From a virus: DNA of 24,100 bases. Where the stretch lies: IMG/VR virus record IMGVR_UViG_3300010885_054968, positions 1 to 24,100 of that record; one strand, 5' to 3'. Positions 15,522-23,098 of the stretch are shown here, one piece after another (the first letter of the stretch is position 1; every line of letters starts with the position of its first letter). The translations under genes were made by a program, and so were the position numbers. A model generated the notes under the pieces. That model worked only from the letters and a program-made list of their open reading frames with translations. It made no database searches and had not been told where the DNA came from.

Positions 15522-16654
15522 AGGGTAGATTGATTATTTTTAAGAGCGGTAAAGTCTTTTATTGTGAATTTTGTCATTTGATATGATTCAAAATGACTCT
15601 CCAAAGGGTTTCTGATCTCATCAGGAAAAACATCTGTTGAGAGACGCATGATTCTAATATGAAATATTAGATGCGTTCTAAGTTCATCGAGTTTATCCTG
15701 TTCACGAATTTTATTGATTGCACTGATCGTATGAATCATCAATTCAATAAAAGATTCGTCTAGCATATCTATTTTTGAAAGAGTAGTTTCAGCATATGTT
15801 GCAAGAAGCACATCAATGACTTTTTTTGCTTTTGCTGGAGTTATTCCAGCTAATTTTGGGATATTATCTGATTTGTCTCCAAGTAAAATCTTTTCCAAGA
15901 CTTCATAGGAAGGGTCGATTGGATATTGTGCGTAGTCTTTTTCTTTTAAGCTCTTTATTACACGATCAGTAGAAGACCCAGAAATGTGAGACTCACTAAG
16001 AGAAAAGAAATCTTCTTCCTCTTCTTCTGCAAGATCTGGGTGCAGTTCGATTGTAGTATAAAGCTTTTTAGTTTTACTCATTTGTTTAGGAACGATTAGC
16101 ATAATGTTTTTGTCCCTAAAGGAAACTAATTGCTTTAGATCCTGGTCTACTGAATAGATCAAAATATCAGTTGATAAGGTTTCACATAGTTTAGCAATAA
16201 TATCATCACCCTCAGTATCCTTAAAACGATAGTGATTTATTCCACAGTTTTTAACTAAAGCAGGCATTATTGTGTAATGAAAATAATCAAAGAAAAGATA
16301 TTGATATTCATCATATCTTCGATTGCCTTTGTATGTAAATTCAGTAGGTGCTGAGCTTGTTTTAAAGTCTGAGTGCTTGAAAAAGCTAGCAATATATTCT
16401 TTTCTCCAGCTCTTAGAATCAAAAACACAATGCACCCTATCGAGAGAGGGCCCGATGGGTGCAATTAGTGAGTTTAAATAAGTAAAACAAAACCCACGAA
16501 AAGAATTCTTGACTCCTTCTTTCAACATAACTCCATCATTGAATAAATCATTGACAAAGTAGGTATCACCTATACGCTTGTCCTTTGAGGTAACAGCCTT
16601 AGTGACACTAATTGCGACGTTAATAAACGCGTTTCCATCAATGATTAAATCCAT
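15518..16654 (-). CDS. rnh: RNase H / 5'-3' exonuclease of the FEN family (T4 Rnh-like)
   Basis: Removes RNA primers and flaps on the lagging strand. PIN/FEN-domain acidic residues are in place: D6 (LIIDGN), D79 (CVFDSK), E148/D150/D151 (DTEGDD), D170 and D172 (YSVDQDL), and D260/D263 in LLGDKSDNI, followed by the helix-three-turn-helix DNA clamp (KLAGITPAKAKKVI). At 378 residues it is longer than T4 RNase H (305). Part of the excess is an acidic run of E residues with D (208-215) inserted before the clamp. Start overlaps the stop of the 105-residue gene upstream (TAATG). It lies two genes after gp32, with which this enzyme cooperates in T4. Confidence 0.93.
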   Translation of the reverse strand: MDLIIDGNAFINVAISVTKAVTSKDKRIGDTYFVNDLFNDGVMLKEGVKNSFRGFCFTYLNSLIAPIGPSLDRVHCVFDSKSWRKEYIASFFKHSDFKTSSAPTEFTYKGNRRYDEYQYLFFDYFHYTIMPALVKNCGINHYRFKDTEGDDIIAKLCETLSTDILIYSVDQDLKQLVSFRDKNIMLIVPKQMSKTKKLYTTIELHPDLAEEEEEDFFSLSESHISGSSTDRVIKSLKEKDYAQYPIDPSYEVLEKILLGDKSDNIPKLAGITPAKAKKVIDVLLATYAETTLSKIDMLDESFIELMIHTISAINKIREQDKLDELRTHLIFHIRIMRLSTDVFPDEIRNPLESHFESYQMTKFTIKDFTALKNNQSTL

Positions 16655-16971
16655 TAGTCTGGTTGTTCTGTTTGTGGAGGTTGATCTTGGCTTTTACGAA
16701 TAACTCGCATAGCAGTTGAAAGAGTTTCAGATTCAAGTAAGTTGAAAGACCCTTTAGCTTGAGCAGAATTTGCGGAAGCCATTAGAACAAACACTGCTTG
16801 ACTAAGATTCATCTTTTGCAGAAAGTTTTCATATGCTGATTCATCAGTATATGCAATAGTACCAAAAAGTACAGTTTTATTTACCTGATCAGCTGTATTA
16901 TTTTGCGCGTCCTGAGATTCAGTGTTCTTTTCAACTGAAGTTGGAGATTCTTGAAGGTTGTCTGTTGACAT
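16654..16971 (-). CDS. Small protein between gp32 and RNase H, function unknown
   Basis: A 105-residue protein with a disordered Q/N/S/T-rich N-terminus (residues 1-32), a compact helical middle (about 40-92, with YENFLQKMNLSQAVFVLMAS and ESETLSTAMRVIRK), and a polar Q/P-rich end. No catalytic motif, cysteine pair or membrane segment is visible. It starts 18 bases after gp32 and touches the RNase H start, so it is made with both. An adaptor to gp32 or the lagging-strand machinery is possible from context alone. Confidence 0.8.
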   Translation of the reverse strand: MSTDNLQESPTSVEKNTESQDAQNNTADQVNKTVLFGTIAYTDESAYENFLQKMNLSQAVFVLMASANSAQAKGSFNLLESETLSTAMRVIRKSQDQPPQTEQPD

Positions 16972-16989
16972 TATATGGAAGATTATTTT

Positions 16990-18012
16990 TTATAGATCTT
17001 TGAATAAATCATCATACTCATCAGATGACTCAGATTCAACTGGTGTACTAGGTGTCGACATAGCAACAGGAGTAGAAACATTTGGTGCAGAAGTAAATTC
17101 AAAAGAATCTTTCTGAGTTGCAAGAGGGGCATTCGATCTACTAGGAGTAAGACGTGCACGAATCAATTCGTTCATTTTTTGATCTTTACTCTTATCAAGC
17201 ACCATTTGTAAGATCTGACGCTGTGGAATAGCTGCAACAATTGCATCTGCTACTTGCGAGTAAGTATCTTCAGTCCACTCTTGATGAAAATATTCATCCA
17301 TTGTTGGTGTATTCTTTAAAAGAAATTCTGTCACCAATTTAACGGCTTTTTCATCATTTTTTACCTGAACGCTTGTATCTCCAATTTTAAATACAAATGG
17401 AGTGAGTTCGTCCATAAATTTACACTTTGACCAATCTCTAAATTCTTTGGTCTTTTTACCAACAACACAAAGAAAATCTTTACCTTCTAAAAGGTGATAT
17501 GGGTTTACTTTCTTTGAAAGATCGAGTCCATCTACTTGTTCAGGATTAAGTTGCTGATCAATGACTTGATCAATTTGATTTCTAAACTTGAAGATGAGAA
17601 TAGATCCTTCGAGGTCAGGACGTTGTGGATCTTTTTTAATATAAACTGGAGAGTGGTGAGTATACCATCTTGAAAAGTTTTTGCTGAGTTCCTCATGCAG
17701 CATAGGCTCTTCTTTCTTAAGAGAGCGAAGAACTGATTCTAGTGTCCATAAAATGGAAGGTTGTTCAATATTAGATGGGCAATCAACAATTAATGACTCC
17801 TTAGTCAATTGATTCCAAAATTTTGCCGAATACTTAGTGTACTTGCTTTTTTTCTTGTCGTGTAAGTAAGGAATAAACCTGAATACTGACTTGTAAGAGC
17901 CATTGTAGGCATTTGGGTCTGGATCGTAGACCTTAGGATCAACTTTTTTTGTTTTGGTTGCGTTTTTTCCTTTGTTGAATGTGTCTTCTGGTAGGTCAAA
18001 GAAGTCTGTCAT
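16990..18012 (-). CDS. 32: gp32-like single-stranded DNA-binding protein
   Basis: Coats single-stranded DNA and organises the fork. Evidence: an N-terminal basic region rich in K (residues 13-24), a YKSVFRFIPYLHDKKKSKY opening of the core like the AVIRFLPS region of T4 gp32, a large core with aromatic and basic residues, a flexible S/T/P-rich linker (about 290-325), and an acidic C-terminal tip ending SDEYDDLFKDL, comparable to DLDDLLNDL of T4 gp32. Length 340 against 301. The cysteine/histidine zinc site of T4 gp32 is not visible: only three well-separated cysteines occur (VDCPSN, FLCVVG, SKCKF). It starts a new operon after a terminator, and its leader has no Shine-Dalgarno. Confidence 0.88.
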   Translation of the reverse strand: MTDFFDLPEDTFNKGKNATKTKKVDPKVYDPDPNAYNGSYKSVFRFIPYLHDKKKSKYTKYSAKFWNQLTKESLIVDCPSNIEQPSILWTLESVLRSLKKEEPMLHEELSKNFSRWYTHHSPVYIKKDPQRPDLEGSILIFKFRNQIDQVIDQQLNPEQVDGLDLSKKVNPYHLLEGKDFLCVVGKKTKEFRDWSKCKFMDELTPFVFKIGDTSVQVKNDEKAVKLVTEFLLKNTPTMDEYFHQEWTEDTYSQVADAIVAAIPQRQILQMVLDKSKDQKMNELIRARLTPSRSNAPLATQKDSFEFTSAPNVSTPVAMSTPSTPVESESSDEYDDLFKDL

Positions 18013-18079
18013 GATAAGTTAAGTTTTTTATTTTAGAGTCTTTTACTGAGTGTTTATTTAAAAGTTTTAATCTGGTATA
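18013..18079 (-). promoter_or_regulatory. Leader and probable promoter region of gp32
   Basis: An AT-rich 67-base stretch between the upstream terminator hairpin and the gp32 start. Because transcription should stop at the hairpin, gp32 needs its own promoter here. It contains TTAAATAAA and long A-runs but no box I can assign with confidence, and no exact GATAAATA. Confidence 0.35.
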
Positions 18080-18106
18080 AAAAATGCCTCAAAAAGAGGC
18101 ATTTTT
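18080..18106. terminator. Intrinsic terminator after the Hc1-like gene
   Basis: A perfect 11-base stem (AAAAATGCCTC / GAGGCATTTTT) with an AAAAA loop, with T-runs on both strands. It lies 22 bases beyond the stop of the Hc1-like gene and separates the putative late operon from gp32. Confidence 0.9.
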
Positions 18107-18127
18107 AAATAATACAGAAGAAAGAGA

Positions 18128-18400
18128 TTAAGCGTTTACTTTGGTTTCTTCAACAAGCGTTTGGCGAAGTTCCTTTGCAGAATTTTGAATTGCAGTCATT
18201 TGTGATTTTACTGCAGGATGTTTAATTGCTTTGCGAATTTCTTGCATCTTCTTTTTAAGTCGATTGCCTGCACTACGAACGCCCTTATTATAATATTTGG
18301 TCGCATCGTCTTCCGCAGCTGCAATAAGTTCGTTGATTGGGCCGAAAACTGAATTTTGTGCTTCAGAGACAGCAGCCTTAAGTTGTTCAAACTGATTCAT
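18128..18400 (-). CDS. Histone H1-like (Hc1-type) DNA-binding protein
   Basis: A 90-residue basic protein resembling the small Hc1/histone-H1-like proteins of Bacteroidota and Chlamydiae, which compact DNA. The diagnostic core is A.KYYNKGVRSAGNRLKKKMQEIRK (about residues 33-57), matching the family pattern of an aromatic residue, then KG...AG.R.RK.MQ.L. Two long helices surround it. I use the ATG at 18400; an ATG at 18439 would add 13 residues of poor fit. It is the last gene of the operon headed by the putative internal head proteins and is followed by a terminator. It could condense phage DNA in the head or act on host or replicating DNA. Confidence 0.8.
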   Translation of the reverse strand: MNQFEQLKAAVSEAQNSVFGPINELIAAAEDDATKYYNKGVRSAGNRLKKKMQEIRKAIKHPAVKSQMTAIQNSAKELRQTLVEETKVNA

Positions 18401-18445
18401 GGTTATTATTTTTTGAAGTATTATACTTGTAACAACCATTAAGTT

Positions 18446-19192
18446 TTATATAGAATTGACTATTTTTTCTACTTTTTTTGAAAAGTCCGCATCAGGATAC
18501 CTCTGAAGCGCATATTTCACCCAAACTTGCATGACCTTTGAATATTCATCAGGACTAATATATTTTGAAATAATATACGGTCTAAGATATTCATGAAAAA
18601 TTTCATCGAGCGATCTTTGTTGTTCTTTTGAGCTAACGTACATGCCCTCAACCATTGACTCAATTTCATCAGGTAATAAAAAATATCTAAAATTAGTTTT
18701 TGCAGATTCTCTATCTTTAGGATAAGACGGATTTGCATTGTATGGAGTTTCATCTTCTCCCATTTGACCCAAATGATTTGTTTCATGAGTCAATATATCT
18801 AGCAAACGATAGCTTAATTTGGTATATACATGAGGCTCTTTGCGAGGATCCAGAATAAGGTAAATAGAAATTATTGATTTTATATTAGGGTCCTCTGAAA
18901 TGCGTGAGGTAGCATCAATTGCATATCCTTTTTCATTAAAGTTTATTTCTTCCCATGGTAAATTCTTAAAACGATCATCTGTTTTAAAATCAGGAGAGGA
19001 ATCTTTCTTAAGAAAAAGAATTAAGTTAAATGAATATGGTTCATCAAATGAAATTCCTGAAAACTTCGTGTATTCGTTTTCTTGTTCACGAAATTGGCGA
19101 ACCGTCTTAATTAAAGAAGACTTGAGTTTCTCTAAAAACTGCTGATCTTCTTCATAATTTTCATTAATAAATTGAGAAAAAGACTTTACCAT
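18446..19192 (-). CDS. Putative internal head protein with HExxH metalloprotease motif
   Basis: A 248-residue protein. Its N-terminus MVKSFSQFINE closely resembles the capsid-targeting peptide of T4 internal proteins and Alt (MKTYQEFIAE in IPIII), including an (I/L)xE site like those cut by the prohead protease, here after E11. A zincin motif HETNH (136-140) sits in a LDILTHETNHLGQ helix. It is followed by YFLLPDEIESMVEGMY (170-185), the usual place and form of the third-ligand glutamate in small zincins. The body has no signal peptide or membrane segment. It lies directly behind another protein with the same type of leader, under a late-promoter-like box. A packaged protease released into the host or used in the head is inferred; target unknown. 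Confidence 0.85.
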   Translation of the reverse strand: MVKSFSQFINENYEEDQQFLEKLKSSLIKTVRQFREQENEYTKFSGISFDEPYSFNLILFLKKDSSPDFKTDDRFKNLPWEEINFNEKGYAIDATSRISEDPNIKSIISIYLILDPRKEPHVYTKLSYRLLDILTHETNHLGQMGEDETPYNANPSYPKDRESAKTNFRYFLLPDEIESMVEGMYVSSKEQQRSLDEIFHEYLRPYIISKYISPDEYSKVMQVWVKYALQRYPDADFSKKVEKIVNSI

Positions 19193-19675
19193 TTACGTTT
19201 TAAATTTTATGAAAGTAATATTTATGTCGTCCGTTGTTGGAATACCATCGTGTGTAAATATTATGCTCACATATGGTTCACGACGGCCTGAAATATCGGT
19301 AGATAGAGAGTTTTTAAGTTTTTCTAGAAAAGGAACGTCTTCGTTTGAAACATTAAGTTTATCTCCTCTTACTATATCTGCAACATTTGAGCGGCGTAGT
19401 TCAATTACTGAATCTGTCATGTTATTCTTTTCAGTAGAAGCAATATTGGTTTTTGCCCACTTGTCTAGATCAGAATCAGTCATTGAAAATACTGGAAAGT
19501 CCATTGAAACACTTCCATCTGGATAGCGCTTTCTCTTTAATCCACTTAGTTCATCTAAAAAAATAAAACTATGTCTCTTTTCCTTTTTTGGAGCAGCAGG
19601 GCCGGCCGGAAGGCCGACAGTTGTTAGATCTTGCTCAGCTAAGAATTTTGAATATGAAGTAATATGTTTTCTCAT
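19193..19675 (-). CDS. Putative internal head protein with capsid-targeting N-terminus, function unknown
   Basis: A 160-residue protein. It begins MRKHITSYSKFLAE, the same arrangement (SY..FLAE) as T4 capsid-targeting peptides, with an LAE prohead-protease-type site after E14. A low-complexity G/P/A segment follows (21-30). The C-terminal third contains FLEKLKNSL, nearly identical to FLEKLKSSL near the start of the adjacent HExxH protein, and then a strand-rich end (YVSIIFTHDG, DINITFIKF). No catalytic motif is seen. First gene after the GATAAATA box; its stop abuts the next start. Packaging with DNA is inferred from the leader peptide. Confidence 0.82.
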   Translation of the reverse strand: MRKHITSYSKFLAEQDLTTVGLPAGPAAPKKEKRHSFIFLDELSGLKRKRYPDGSVSMDFPVFSMTDSDLDKWAKTNIASTEKNNMTDSVIELRRSNVADIVRGDKLNVSNEDVPFLEKLKNSLSTDISGRREPYVSIIFTHDGIPTTDDINITFIKFKT

Positions 19676-19702
19676 TAAAGACTGGACATTTTTTGTCTTT
19701 AT

Positions 19703-19710
19703 TATTTATC
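19703..19710 (-). promoter_or_regulatory. Late-promoter-like box GATAAATA before the internal-protein operon
   Basis: On the minus strand this reads GATAAATA, followed by AT as at the sheath gene. It ends 27 bases before the ATG at 19675. It sits immediately beyond the terminator of the OmpA-like gene, as expected for a fresh transcription start. Confidence 0.55.
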
Positions 19711-19742
19711 TAAATAAAAAGCCCCCTTATAATTAAGGGGGC
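19711..19742 (-). terminator. Intrinsic terminator after the OmpA-like gene
   Basis: A perfect 9-base stem GCCCCCTTA / TAAGGGGGC (19721-19729 and 19734-19742) with a TAAT loop, followed on the minus strand by five T. It lies 25 bases past the OmpA-like stop and ends the NrdB-NrdA-thioredoxin-OmpA transcript. Confidence 0.92.
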
Positions 19743-19767
19743 CGCAATGTTTAAGTAAGAAGTTAGG

Positions 19768-20904
19768 TTATTGCCATCTAACACTAACAATCGATTTTCT
19801 ATTGTCTGCATCAATTATAGCAGTAGCAGATTCTTCTCCATGTAAAGTAATTTCTATTAAGCTTCTAGGGATGCCAAAATCGGTAAATACTTTAGCTATT
19901 GTTTTGGCTCTACGCTCAACGATAATCAAATTGTGTTCTGGAGTACCTATCGTATCGCAATATGAATCAATAGTAATTTTTCTGCCTGGATTATTGATAA
20001 TATTTACTGCAATATCGGAAAGGAACGAATTATACATGAGTGGGTAATTCCACTTATTAAAGTCATAATAAATTACTGCAGTTAATGCATCTTTTGCAAG
20101 AGAATCTGAAACGTGTGCAAGAGCAGCTGAATCTACTTGAGTAGAAGGAAGAGGAACGGTCGTATCTTTTTCAATTATACGCTGTATTACAATAACTGTG
20201 TCTTTTCGATAAAATGGAGTAGTCTGCCTAGGTCGAGGATCGTGCCATTCTAATATACGATTTTGATCAGATCCAAAAGTATAGCTTGCGCCTATTGCAA
20301 ATTTAGAATAGTTATCGTATTCTGTCAATGAATTTGAATAACCGTCTAGATAATCTCCGTTTACTCGATTAAACGCATATTCTAAGTTAAGTGTAAGTTT
20401 ATTGCTTATATGATATTTGACACCCATTCCTACTGGGATAACCTGTTCGATTTTTTTGGTGCGAACCGTGCCCTTAGTATCGGTTAACTCAGTACTCGTA
20501 CGAATCGTTCCATATCCAATGAAACCATACAGCTGCATTTTGTTGAATTGATTGATAAATCTAATGTTGCCGGTTTGAATTTGACCCATAATCGATACTT
20601 GATAATCAATTGATGTCTTGTAAGAACGATAAAGATTGCTTCCATGTAAAGTAGATCGATATCCATCTAATGAAAAGGCGAGGTTATGTGAAATAAACTT
20701 GTTTACACGTAGTCCATAGCCAACATTGGATGAAACACCGGTGTAAAAAAGATTATTTTTAGCAATGTCGGTGTTGCCATAATTTATGGCAGCATTTGCT
20801 TGTACGGACCACGTGTTAAATTCGCGAAGATTTAAGTTTCGAGTTTGAGCAAAAGAGAAAGAACTCAAGAGAATTGCCCAAACCAATAAGATTGATTTTT
20901 TCAT
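19768..20904 (-). CDS. OmpA-like outer-membrane protein with peptidoglycan-binding domain
   Basis: A 378-residue exported protein. Residues 1-19 are a signal peptide (KK, hydrophobic core, SFSFA before Q20). Residues about 25-215 are rich in alternating aromatic strands with the YSKFAIGASYTFG type of ending, consistent with a small outer-membrane beta-barrel. A P/T-rich linker and a helix follow. Residues about 277-378 are an OmpA-C peptidoglycan-binding domain (YYDFNK ... SYCDTIG ... NLIIVERRAKTIAKVF ... HGEE) with the diaminopimelate-binding D317 and R332 at the same spacing as D271 and R286 of E. coli OmpA. It looks like a Bacteroidota host protein captured by the phage. It follows thioredoxin after 46 bases and ends at a strong terminator. 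Possible roles are blocking superinfection or stabilising the infected envelope. Confidence 0.92.
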   Translation of the reverse strand: MKKSILLVWAILLSSFSFAQTRNLNLREFNTWSVQANAAINYGNTDIAKNNLFYTGVSSNVGYGLRVNKFISHNLAFSLDGYRSTLHGSNLYRSYKTSIDYQVSIMGQIQTGNIRFINQFNKMQLYGFIGYGTIRTSTELTDTKGTVRTKKIEQVIPVGMGVKYHISNKLTLNLEYAFNRVNGDYLDGYSNSLTEYDNYSKFAIGASYTFGSDQNRILEWHDPRPRQTTPFYRKDTVIVIQRIIEKDTTVPLPSTQVDSAALAHVSDSLAKDALTAVIYYDFNKWNYPLMYNSFLSDIAVNIINNPGRKITIDSYCDTIGTPEHNLIIVERRAKTIAKVFTDFGIPRSLIEITLHGEESATAIIDADNRKSIVSVRWQ

Positions 20905-20950
20905 TAGTATGTTGGTTTTTTTGATAAGGATACTAAGAAAATAAGAGAAA

Positions 20951-21268
20951 TTAAATAAGTTGAGCTTCTAGCTTTTTTGAAAGAAAGGAAACTGGTGCAA
21001 CACCACTATGGCGGTCAACTATTTGGCCATTTTTAAATATAAGTAAAGTAGGAATATTACGAATTCCATACTCCATTGCAAGATCTGGACACGAGTCAAC
21101 GTTAACTTTGCCAATGATTGCACGATCAGCATATTCAAGGCTGAGTTCATCAATAATGGGTCCAAGTATTTTACATGGGCCACACCATTCTGCCCAAAAG
21201 TCTACCAGTACTAGTTTGTCTGAAGAGATAATCTCTTCAAAGTTTTCATAATTTAATTCTAATGCCAT
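20951..21268 (-). CDS. trxA: Thioredoxin
   Basis: A 105-residue canonical thioredoxin with active site WCGPC (28-32), cis-proline in NIPTLL (P73), and the usual FWAEWCGPCK and LLIFKNGQ contexts. It would reduce the C-terminal cysteine pair of the NrdA encoded just upstream, giving a self-contained electron supply for dNTP synthesis. It follows NrdA after 12 bases. One extra cysteine (C60 in VDSCPD) stands where most thioredoxins have a non-cysteine residue. Its sequence is close to bacterial thioredoxin rather than to the short T4 NrdC glutaredoxin-like protein. Confidence 0.96.
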   Translation of the reverse strand: MALELNYENFEEIISSDKLVLVDFWAEWCGPCKILGPIIDELSLEYADRAIIGKVNVDSCPDLAMEYGIRNIPTLLIFKNGQIVDRHSGVAPVSFLSKKLEAQLI

Positions 21269-21280
21269 ATTTTTTATTTT

Positions 21281-23080
21281 TTAGCCATCACATGATAAAC
21301 AGTCTTGTGTTGCACGAGCAGCAATATCTCCCCTAAGCACCGATTCTGTTCTCATATAATAGAGTGTCTTTATGCCGACTGCATATGCTTCAAGGTGAAC
21401 CTGATTAATAAATTTAGGTTCAGCTTCGGTAGGAAAAGCAAGATTCAAAGAAACTGCTTGATCTATGTATTGTTGTCTTAATCCAGCTTGACGAACAATT
21501 TCTAATTGATTGAGTTCCTTAAACGTAAGAAATACGTCTTTTAGAGAAACATATAACGGTTGTTCTATCTCAGGAAGTTTAGACCACTTATTGAGAGAAA
21601 TAGGGTTTGATTTTTCTCCAAGTTTAACTTTAAAGCTATTCATAAAATCTAATCCCTGTACAGATCCACCGTCTAATAGAATCTGATCCCAAGTTTCTTT
21701 TGTATTATATCCTATTTTCTCAAGAGCTTTTTCTAAAGTTGGGTTTTTACGAATGAATGTACCCTTTGCAGTTTGTTCAGTAAAAACATTCGCTGCCCAA
21801 GGCTCAATACCGGCAGAAACGTTACCAGAAAGCTTTGAATTTGAAACGGTTGGTGCAATTGCACGCAGGTGAGTATTTCTCATTCCAGTGCCTATACACC
21901 AAAGAGGCTCACCATATTCTCTTGCCGTGTCTCTACTTGCACGCTCGCTTTCGATTTTGATCTGAGAAAATATTTTTCTAGTTTCAAATTGCGCAGGTAG
22001 AGAATCAAATGGTATATTTCTTTCCTGTAAATAAGTATGCCAACCTAAGACGCCAAGACCAAGTGCTCTACCCTTTTCAGCTGAACGAACAGAATTATCG
22101 AAACCTCGCATATATTTTGCACGTTGAATAAATTCCTCTAAAACTCCATCTAAGAACCAAGTCGCAGTATAAATAAGATCAGTATCTTTCCACTCATCAT
22201 ATTTTGCTAAGTTCAATGATGAAAGACAGCATACAAATGAATGAGACTCGTCAGTATGCAGAGTAATTTCTGAACAGATATTTGTCATATAGACTTTTAA
22301 TCCATTCTTTTTGTAAGCTTCAGGATTCTGACGATTAATGTTTCCTTTATACATAATGTAAGGTTCGCCAGTTGATTTACGTTTTCTTAGAACTGCGGTC
22401 CACCTACGACGAGCTTCCTTGTCGCCTTGTTCCAGCTTATTCATGAAATCATCAGAAATAACAACACACTGATGTAAGTTTAAGCATTGTCGATTTATGT
22501 CTCCCTTAGGCTCTCTGATCTCTAAGAATTCCCAAAAATCTCCATGTTCTATATCTATGTTGACTGATGCTGCACCTCGTCTAACAGATCCTTGATTAGT
22601 TGCAAGGACAGCTGAATCGTATATTTTACAAAAAGGCACAACTCCATCAGACGTTCCGTTTTGACTTATCTTGCTCCCGGCTTGTCTAATTTGGTTTACG
22701 CCAATTCCCACTCCACCTCCATGTTTAGCAAGGAGCATCATTTCTAGGTTTTTTCCTCCAATTTCTTGTATAGAGTCACCAACATCTATTCCAAAACAAG
22801 AAATAGGTAAACCTCGTTCTGTTCCAGTATTTGAAAATACTGGTGTTGCTAGATTCAGCCAGCCTTTAAAAATATAATCGAAAAACTTAGAGGCTAGCTC
22901 AGGTTTACCGAGTCTTTTTGCAATCGCTGTAGAAACTCTCCAATATGCATCTTTTGGAGTTTCTCCAGCAAGCAAGTATCCTTTAGATACTGTTTTTACA
23001 TAAACTTCAGTATTTGCCCATACTGGAAAGTGAACTCCTATCTCCCAACCGTGGTCGGCGCCATAATTTACGTCAGTCAT
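21281..23080 (-). CDS. nrdA: Class Ia ribonucleotide reductase, large subunit (NrdA)
   Basis: Reduces ribonucleoside diphosphates to deoxy forms with NrdB. Active-site residues are visible: C95 and C284 as the redox pair (PISCFG, VCCLSSLNL), the N267-x-C269-x-E271 trio (TNICSEI), the radical-path tyrosines Y574-Y575 (TLYYMRTES), and the swinging C-terminal pair C594/C597 (DCLSCDG). At 599 residues it is shorter than E. coli NrdA (761). It starts close to the barrel (GWEIGVHFPVWAN), so the N-terminal ATP-cone that switches overall activity is absent and the enzyme should not be shut off by dATP at that site. It begins 18 bases after NrdB. Confidence 0.97.
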   Translation of the reverse strand: MTDVNYGADHGWEIGVHFPVWANTEVYVKTVSKGYLLAGETPKDAYWRVSTAIAKRLGKPELASKFFDYIFKGWLNLATPVFSNTGTERGLPISCFGIDVGDSIQEIGGKNLEMMLLAKHGGGVGIGVNQIRQAGSKISQNGTSDGVVPFCKIYDSAVLATNQGSVRRGAASVNIDIEHGDFWEFLEIREPKGDINRQCLNLHQCVVISDDFMNKLEQGDKEARRRWTAVLRKRKSTGEPYIMYKGNINRQNPEAYKKNGLKVYMTNICSEITLHTDESHSFVCCLSSLNLAKYDEWKDTDLIYTATWFLDGVLEEFIQRAKYMRGFDNSVRSAEKGRALGLGVLGWHTYLQERNIPFDSLPAQFETRKIFSQIKIESERASRDTAREYGEPLWCIGTGMRNTHLRAIAPTVSNSKLSGNVSAGIEPWAANVFTEQTAKGTFIRKNPTLEKALEKIGYNTKETWDQILLDGGSVQGLDFMNSFKVKLGEKSNPISLNKWSKLPEIEQPLYVSLKDVFLTFKELNQLEIVRQAGLRQQYIDQAVSLNLAFPTEAEPKFINQVHLEAYAVGIKTLYYMRTESVLRGDIAARATQDCLSCDG

Positions 23081-23098
23081 AAAATTAATTTTCTTTTG

